From the NCBI RefSeq assembly GCF_900100665.1, contig NZ_FNCS01000001.1:253001-317000 (forward strand): DNA of 64,000 nt. Reading direction: 5' to 3'. The translations under genes and the position numbers were made by a program. The notes beneath the pieces were generated by a model. It had not been told where the DNA came from, did no database searches, and was given only the letters and a program-made list of their open reading frames with translations. Shown piece by piece: positions 60,172-64,000 of the stretch (positions within the stretch are counted from its first letter, which is position 1; each line of letters begins with the position of its first letter). The stretch comes from Pelagibacterium luteolum (lineage in GTDB: Bacteria > Pseudomonadota > Alphaproteobacteria > Rhizobiales > Devosiaceae).

Positions 60172-61419
60172 GTGGCGCACCCACATTACGATCATTGCGT
60201 CATCGGCGCCGGCATCATCGGCCTCTCGATTGCCTTTCGTCTCGCCCAGACCGGCCAGTCCGTGTTGATTATCGATCGCAAGGGCATGGCCGAGGAAACC
60301 AGTCGCGGCAATGCGGGCGCTTTGGCCTTTGCCGATATTGAACCGCTCGCGTCACCTGGCATCATATTCAAAGCTCCGCGCTGGTTCTTCGATCCACTCG
60401 GCCCCCTCTCGCTGCCGCTTGGCTATGCACCCACGATTGCGCCCTGGCTTGTCCGCTTTTTCCGCGCGGCCATGCCCGACAGGATCAAGGCCGCGACGCG
60501 TGCCCAGACAGCACTGATGGATCTCGCACGCGCGGAAACCGAGCTGCTCTACGCCGACGCCGGCATCGCCGACCTCATCCGCCACGACGGCGCGCTCACG
60601 CTCTACGAGGGTCAGTCGTCCTTCGATGCCGCAAAATCGGTTTGGGACAATCGCGCCCACCATGGCATCGATTTCGAAACCGTAACCGGCACCCGGCTCG
60701 CAGATCTTCAGCCCGGTCTGGGGCACTCAGTCACGCATGGCGTTTTCGTTCCCGGTTGGCAAACCGTCTCCGACCCCTTCGACGTCGCCACCGCGATTGG
60801 CCGTGCCGCTGTCGAGATGGGCGCCCGCTTCGAGATCGCCGAAGTGACCGATCTCGCCCAGACCGATACCGGCGTCTCCATTGCGCTCGGCCCCACCCGT
60901 ACTGTCACGGCCAACAACGTAGTGGTCGCCGCCGGCGCCTGGTCGCATCGCCTCGCGCAAAAACTCGGCGACAAGATCCCGCTCGAAACCGAGCGTGGCT
61001 ACAACACCACTTTCCCTAAGACCGCCTTCGATATCCGCCGCCAGTTGGTGATCGCCTCCGATGGTTTCGTCGTCAGCCCGCTCGACAATGGCGTGCGCGT
61101 CGGCGGCGCTGTCGAACTGGCGGGTCTCGACCGGCCCCCCGATTTCCGCCGCTCTGATATCATGGTCAAAAAAGCTTCCCGCCTACTCCCCGGCCTCAAA
61201 ACCGATAACGGCAAGCAGTGGATGGGCTTCCGGCCCTCAACCCCGGATTCTCTCCCCGTCATCGGTCGCGCGCCCAAAGCCAGCCGCGTCATCTACGCCT
61301 TCGGCCACGGCCATCTTGGCCTCACTCAGGCGGCCGCCACCGCGCGCATGGCCTTCGATCTGGCGCTAGGCAATCCGGCATCCATCGACCTTTCGCCCTT
61401 CGCCCCGGAGCGCTTTTAG
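60172..61419 (+). CDS. FAD-dependent D-amino-acid dehydrogenase (probable D-hydroxyproline dehydrogenase)
   Basis: 415-residue DadA-like flavoenzyme, start GTG 60172 with CGGAG about 8 bases upstream. FAD motif VIGAGIIG (10-17), a second FAD contact ETSRGNAGALAF, the region VVAAGAWSH, and the C-terminal GHGHLGLTQAAAT flavin motif. In hydroxyproline catabolism it would oxidise cis-4-hydroxy-D-proline, the product of the next enzyme, to the pyrroline carboxylate. DadA acting on D-alanine is the alternative, but the context favours hydroxyproline. Confidence 0.88.
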   Translation: MAHPHYDHCVIGAGIIGLSIAFRLAQTGQSVLIIDRKGMAEETSRGNAGALAFADIEPLASPGIIFKAPRWFFDPLGPLSLPLGYAPTIAPWLVRFFRAAMPDRIKAATRAQTALMDLARAETELLYADAGIADLIRHDGALTLYEGQSSFDAAKSVWDNRAHHGIDFETVTGTRLADLQPGLGHSVTHGVFVPGWQTVSDPFDVATAIGRAAVEMGARFEIAEVTDLAQTDTGVSIALGPTRTVTANNVVVAAGAWSHRLAQKLGDKIPLETERGYNTTFPKTAFDIRRQLVIASDGFVVSPLDNGVRVGGAVELAGLDRPPDFRRSDIMVKKASRLLPGLKTDNGKQWMGFRPSTPDSLPVIGRAPKASRVIYAFGHGHLGLTQAAATARMAFDLALGNPASIDLSPFAPERF

Positions 61420-61422
61420 ACA

Positions 61423-62424
61423 ATGTCCAGCCACACGTTCTTCTGCATCGATGGTCACACCTGCGGCAATCCCGTGCGGCTTGTCGCCGGCGGCGGCCCG
61501 CGCCTCGAGGGCGAGACCATGCTCGAAAAGCGCGCGCACTTTCTGGCCGAGTACGACTGGATTCGCCTCGGCCTCATGTTCGAGCCACGCGGTCACGACA
61601 TGATGTCGGGCTCGATCCTCTACCCACCCACCCGCGAGGATTGCGACACGGCGATATTGTTCATCGAAACCTCGGGATGCCTGCCCATGTGTGGCCACGG
61701 CACCATCGGCACGGTTACCATGATGATCGAGCAGGGACTGGTCACACCCAAGAACCCGGGAACAGTACGGCTTGACACCCCCGCCGGTCTCGTTGTCGCG
61801 ACCTATAAGCAAGTCGGAGATTACGTCGAGGAAGTGCGTTTGACCAACGTCCCCGCCTTTCTCCATTCGGAAAACGTCTCGACCCATGTCGACGGACTTG
61901 GCGAGGTCACAGTCGATGTCGCTTATGGCGGCAATTTCTACGCCATTGTTGATCCCCAGCCCGCCTTCTCCGACATCGCCGACCATACCGCCGGAGACCT
62001 CCTCCGCTGGAGCCCGGCGCTCCGGGCGGCGCTCAATGCAAAATACACCTTCGAGCACCCCGGGAACCCCGCCATCAACGGCCTTTCCCATATCCTTTGG
62101 ACTGGCAGGCCGACCCAACCCCAAGCAACGGCCCGCAACGCGGTGTTCTACGGCGACAAGGCCATTGACCGCTCCCCCTGCGGCACCGGCACCTCGGCTC
62201 GCATGGCGCAGTGGCACGCCAAAGGGAAGCTAAAGAAGGGCGACGATTTTATCCATGAGTCGATCATCGGCTCGATGTTTTCGGGCCGTGTCGAAGACGA
62301 AGTGACCATCGCCGGTAAACCCGCCATCATTCCTTCAGTGGCCGGATGGGCTCGCCAGACCGGGTTCAACACGATTTTCATCGACGACCGCGACCCCTTC
62401 GCCCACGGCTTCATCGTCACATGA
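61423..62424 (+). CDS. 4-hydroxyproline 2-epimerase (proline racemase family)
   Basis: 333-residue two-base epimerase that converts trans-4-hydroxy-L-proline to cis-4-hydroxy-D-proline. Both catalytic cysteines are present: C90 in GCLPMCGHG and C253 in SPCGTGTSA; retention of the second Cys separates it from the trans-3-hydroxyproline dehydratases, which have Thr there. [11 protein letters not shown] at the N-terminus is typical. Starts 3 bases after the dehydrogenase and overlaps the next gene as ATGA. Confidence 0.93.
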   Translation: MSSHTFFCIDGHTCGNPVRLVAGGGPRLEGETMLEKRAHFLAEYDWIRLGLMFEPRGHDMMSGSILYPPTREDCDTAILFIETSGCLPMCGHGTIGTVTMMIEQGLVTPKNPGTVRLDTPAGLVVATYKQVGDYVEEVRLTNVPAFLHSENVSTHVDGLGEVTVDVAYGGNFYAIVDPQPAFSDIADHTAGDLLRWSPALRAALNAKYTFEHPGNPAINGLSHILWTGRPTQPQATARNAVFYGDKAIDRSPCGTGTSARMAQWHAKGKLKKGDDFIHESIIGSMFSGRVEDEVTIAGKPAIIPSVAGWARQTGFNTIFIDDRDPFAHGFIVT

Positions 62425-64000
62425 CCTCGCCGCTCGCCGCCAGCACCATCCTGCCCGGCACCGCATCCGGCGCCATCCTCGCCAGCCCCGAGGCCCTAAG
62501 CTTTTGGGGCGGCGTCGATCCGGCTACGGGAACGATCATCGATATCCACCATCCCCTGCACGGCCAATCGGTCACGGGCAAAATTCTGCTGATGCCCTCG
62601 TCTCGTGGCTCATGCACGGGCTCTGGCGTGCTCCTCAACCTCGCGCTCAATTCCCGCGCCCCCGCCGCTCTCATTTTCCGCGAAACTGAAGACGTCCTGA
62701 CCCTCGGCGCCCTCGTCGCCGAGATCTTCGGCCACGCCCTTCCCGTCCTTCGCGCCACGCCCGAAGCCTTTGCGGCGCTGTCGCACGCCCAATCCGCCAC
62801 GATCACCCAATCCACCATCATTGCCGATGGCCTCACCATCCCCCTCACCAGGCCTCGGGACACCGCCCTCGAACTCACAGCCGCCGATCAGGCTGTGCTC
62901 GATGGCGCGGACGGCCCCGCTCCGGCCCAGGCCATGCGCATCCTCTGCGCCATGGCCGTCCAGCAGGGCGCCGTCCGCCTGATCGAGGTCACCCAGGCCC
63001 ATATCGATGGCTGCATCTACGCCAGCCCCGCCAACCTCACATTCGCCCGCAAAATGGCCGATCTCGGCGGCAAAGTAAAAATCCCCACTACCATGAATGC
63101 CATCTCGGTCGATCATGAACACTGGCGCGCCCAGGGGACCCCCGAAGCCTTCGGCCTCCCCGCCCAGCGCCTTGCCGACGCCTATGTGGAAATGGGCTGC
63201 GCCCCGACTTTCACCTGCGCCCCCTATCTTCTCGACACCACCCCGAAGTCCGGTGACGCCATCGGCTGGTCGGAATCCAATGCGGTAATTTTCGCCAATT
63301 CCATCCTCGGTGCCCGCACCGCAAAACACCCAGATTTCCTCGACCTCTGCATCGCCATCACCGGCCGCGCCCCGCTGTCCGGCGTCTATCTCGATGCCCA
63401 CCGCAAGGCGCGTCTCGTCCTCGATATCGATCTACCCGAAAATCCCGACAGCGCCGTCTGGCCGCTGATCGGCTATATCGCCGGCCAACTCGCCCCCGAC
63501 CGCATCCCGTTTCTCACCGGACTCGCTCCAGCCAATCCCAGCCCCGATGACCTCAAGGCTCTCTGCGCCGCCTTCGGCACCACCTCGGCGGCGCCCATGC
63601 TCCATATCGAGGACATAACTCCGGAAGCCGCCACAGCCGTCGCTCCCGACACCCCGTGTCAGAAAATCGACCGCGCCCTCATGACCGCAACTTGGCTAAA
63701 GCTCAATACAGGCCCCGAACGGATCGACCTCGTCGCCTTCGGAAGCCCCCATGCTTCGGTGACTGAGGCCCGCACCATCGCAGATGCGCTTGATGCTCGC
63801 CGCGTTAACAGGGACGTCGCCGTCATCCTGACGATCGGTCCCGCAACAAAGCGCGACCTCGAAGCTGACGGCACCATCGCACGGCTCACTTCGAGCGGTG
63901 TAACAGTGATCTCCGACCTCTGCTGGTGCTCGATTTCCGAACCGGTCTTCCCACCCTCTACCAAAACCGTCCTCACCGATTCCGGCAAATACGCCCATTA
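62421..64000 (+). CDS. Aconitase-X-type dehydratase, probable cis-3-hydroxy-L-proline dehydratase (3' end outside window)
   Basis: At least 526 residues, running off the right edge. The first about 130 residues are the small swivel domain ([38 protein letters not shown]), fused to the large catalytic domain ([54 protein letters not shown]), as in fused bacterial AcnX. Such enzymes dehydrate cis-3-hydroxy-L-proline to pyrroline-2-carboxylate. The last codons read TDSGKYAH, a segment where the family continues, so the window cuts the gene near its end. Overlap with the epimerase gene shows one operon. Confidence 0.9.
   Translation, partial: MTSPLAASTILPGTASGAILASPEALSFWGGVDPATGTIIDIHHPLHGQSVTGKILLMPSSRGSCTGSGVLLNLALNSRAPAALIFRETEDVLTLGALVAEIFGHALPVLRATPEAFAALSHAQSATITQSTIIADGLTIPLTRPRDTALELTAADQAVLDGADGPAPAQAMRILCAMAVQQGAVRLIEVTQAHIDGCIYASPANLTFARKMADLGGKVKIPTTMNAISVDHEHWRAQGTPEAFGLPAQRLADAYVEMGCAPTFTCAPYLLDTTPKSGDAIGWSESNAVIFANSILGARTAKHPDFLDLCIAITGRAPLSGVYLDAHRKARLVLDIDLPENPDSAVWPLIGYIAGQLAPDRIPFLTGLAPANPSPDDLKALCAAFGTTSAAPMLHIEDITPEAATAVAPDTPCQKIDRALMTATWLKLNTGPERIDLVAFGSPHASVTEARTIADALDARRVNRDVAVILTIGPATKRDLEADGTIARLTSSGVTVISDLCWCSISEPVFPPSTKTVLTDSGKYAH

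Noticed and set aside
1-64000. CRISPR arrays, insertion sequences, prophage or integrase genes
   Set aside because: I saw no regularly spaced repeats, transposase motifs or terminal inverted repeats with target duplications. The tRNA gene has no neighbouring integrase.

Overview
The window is dense, GC-rich DNA whose genes overlap or nearly touch, with many ATGA start/stop overlaps. Gene content fits an alphaproteobacterium, most likely Hyphomicrobiales (Devosia/Pelagibacterium-like): a UgpC/MsmK-type sugar ABC operon with GH4 MelA, a hydroxyproline ABC/GntR locus, a Wzy-dependent exopolysaccharide (EPS) locus and CtrA-type TTAA-N7-TTAA boxes. The genus is a guess from content, not a measured placement.

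Layout. (1) 1-2990: a two-component system cut by the left edge, a small exported protein and a cupin. (2) 2997-26300: a long EPS locus. Ugd and a UDP-glucuronate 4-epimerase would supply UDP-GlcA and UDP-GalA. An ExoY/WcaJ-like initiating sugar transferase carries a one-base frameshift. Glycosyltransferases (GT2 and two GT4), a hexapeptide acyltransferase, a Wzx flippase, a Wzy-like polymerase, an O-antigen-ligase-like protein, a Wzz/BY-kinase, a Sel1-repeat exported protein and a Tat-exported beta-helix/LamG protein complete the set. A LapG-type protease sits in the middle. No Wza-type export pore is present. (3) 26305-36597: a minus-strand type I secretion cluster, with a 1722-residue repeat protein built from two copies of a [DNRLRE + 5 Ig-like] block, its ABC and HlyD exporters, a nucleotidyltransferase-like protein and an unrecognised protein. 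(4) 37184-38191: cysQ and a Cys-type tRNA with an apparent 8-nt anticodon loop. (5) 38505-41645: a sugar ABC importer without an ATPase. (6) 41642-47262: a minus-strand CDP-alcohol transferase / sulfatase / flippase-like trio, a plus-strand cytochrome b561, then a minus-strand EEP hydrolase and an AraC regulator. (7) 47357-54894: an alpha-galactoside-type operon (binding protein, two permeases, ATPase, a Gfo/Idh/MocA-aldo/keto reductase fusion, GH4 MelA). (8) 54899-64000: an Old Yellow Enzyme, a GntR repressor and a hydroxyproline operon (amino-acid ABC transporter, D-amino-acid dehydrogenase, 4-hydroxyproline 2-epimerase, aconitase-X-type dehydratase running off the right edge).

The strongest unexplained signals are three perfect TTAA-N7-TTAA (CtrA-like) sites, all upstream of genes in the EPS/adhesin half; the internally duplicated secreted giant with two unrecognised partners; the frameshift in the sugar transferase; the odd tRNA; and two tiny paralogous membrane proteins at 8.5-9.0 kb.
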